Of a DNA stretch of 5,344 nucleotides, positions 5,299-5,344 are shown in pieces. A program made the translations under genes and the position numbers. Where the stretch lies: positions 1 through 5,344 of the forward strand of contig QGUQ01000142.1 of assembly GCA_003242195.1 (NCBI GenBank), read 5' to 3'. Source of the DNA: Bacillota bacterium. GTDB taxonomy: Bacteria > Bacillota > Sulfobacillia > Thermaerobacterales > Thermaerobacteraceae. The notes under the pieces are model-generated. The model saw only the letters and a list, made by a program, of their open reading frames with translations, was not told the DNA's origin and searched no databases. Each line of letters opens with the position of its first letter. Position 1 is the first letter of the stretch.

Positions 5299-5344
5299 AT
5301 GTCCGTCCAGCCGGCTACCACGGGCGCTCCCGCTCCGCAGCCAA
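5299..5344 (+). CDS. fliG: FliG, flagellar motor switch protein, first codons only
   Basis: The start of the next operon gene is cut by the window edge after 15 codons (MSVQPATTGAPAPQP). AGGGGAGG at 5283-5290 stands 8 bases before the ATG at 5299, an ideal spacing; the other ATG at 5292 is only 1 base from it. The visible Ala/Pro/Thr-rich stretch is not diagnostic. The identification rests on position directly after fliF, where fliG lies in nearly all such operons, and on the FliG-binding tail of the preceding FliF. If correct, this FliG has a short flexible N-terminal extension before the conserved domain. FliG forms the rotor C-ring with FliM and FliN and contacts the stator. Confidence 0.65.
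   Translation, partial: MSVQPATTGAPAPQP

Noticed and set aside
5292..5344. ATG at 5292 as the start of the last gene
   Set aside because: It is only one base from the ribosome binding site and yields an Arg/His-rich shifted frame. ATG at 5299 has ideal spacing.
1..5344. A novel defence, mobile or otherwise undescribed protein system
   Set aside because: All genes belong to well-known hslVU and flagellar families in standard order. No transposase, CRISPR array, tRNA, integration site or unexplained coding frame is visible.

Overview
This window is ordinary-looking chromosomal DNA from a G+C-rich, probably Gram-positive (Bacillota-type) bacterium. Three observations suggest this. The gene order, hslV-hslU followed by flgB-flgC-fliE-fliF-fliG, matches the classic Bacillus/Clostridium-type hslVU (clpQY)-flagellar cluster. 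Nearly every gene has a strong GGGAGG/AGGAGG ribosome binding site. The base composition points to a high-GC lineage of the Thermaerobacter/Symbiobacterium/Moorella kind rather than a low-GC Bacillus. The lineage is inference; no rRNA or other direct marker is present.

Layout, all on the + strand. Positions 1-255 hold the C-terminal half of HslV, the peptidase of the HslUV ATP-dependent protease. Positions 320-1756 hold the complete HslU unfoldase. Positions 1757-2345 are a 589-base non-coding region. It contains a terminator-like inverted repeat (1965-1984), an AT-rich candidate promoter (about 2050-2066), an 11-bp hairpin (2072-2101), a cyclic-di-GMP-I (GEMM-I) riboswitch aptamer (about 2109-2207) and an intrinsic terminator with a 13-bp perfect stem (2234-2270). 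Then come flgB (2346-2738), flgC (2742-3221, TTG start), fliE (3271-3630), fliF (3675-5249) and the first codons of fliG (from 5299).

The flagellar genes make the start of the basal body: the MS ring (FliF), its adaptor FliE, the proximal rod proteins FlgB and FlgC, and the rotor/switch protein FliG. They are tightly spaced (3-49 bases) and read like one operon. The riboswitch and terminator sit in its leader, so the second messenger c-di-GMP, which generally favours sessile life, probably controls whether transcription enters the whole basal-body operon. The segment 2199-2207 can pair either with the 5' side of aptamer helix P1 or with the 3' arm of the terminator. That gives a concrete OFF-switch model: ligand bound, P1 formed, terminator free to form. 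Cluster architecture and riboswitch are both of known kinds; the notable points are the absence of codY from its usual place between hslU and flgB, and the leader structure that occupies that place. I see no previously undescribed protein system here.
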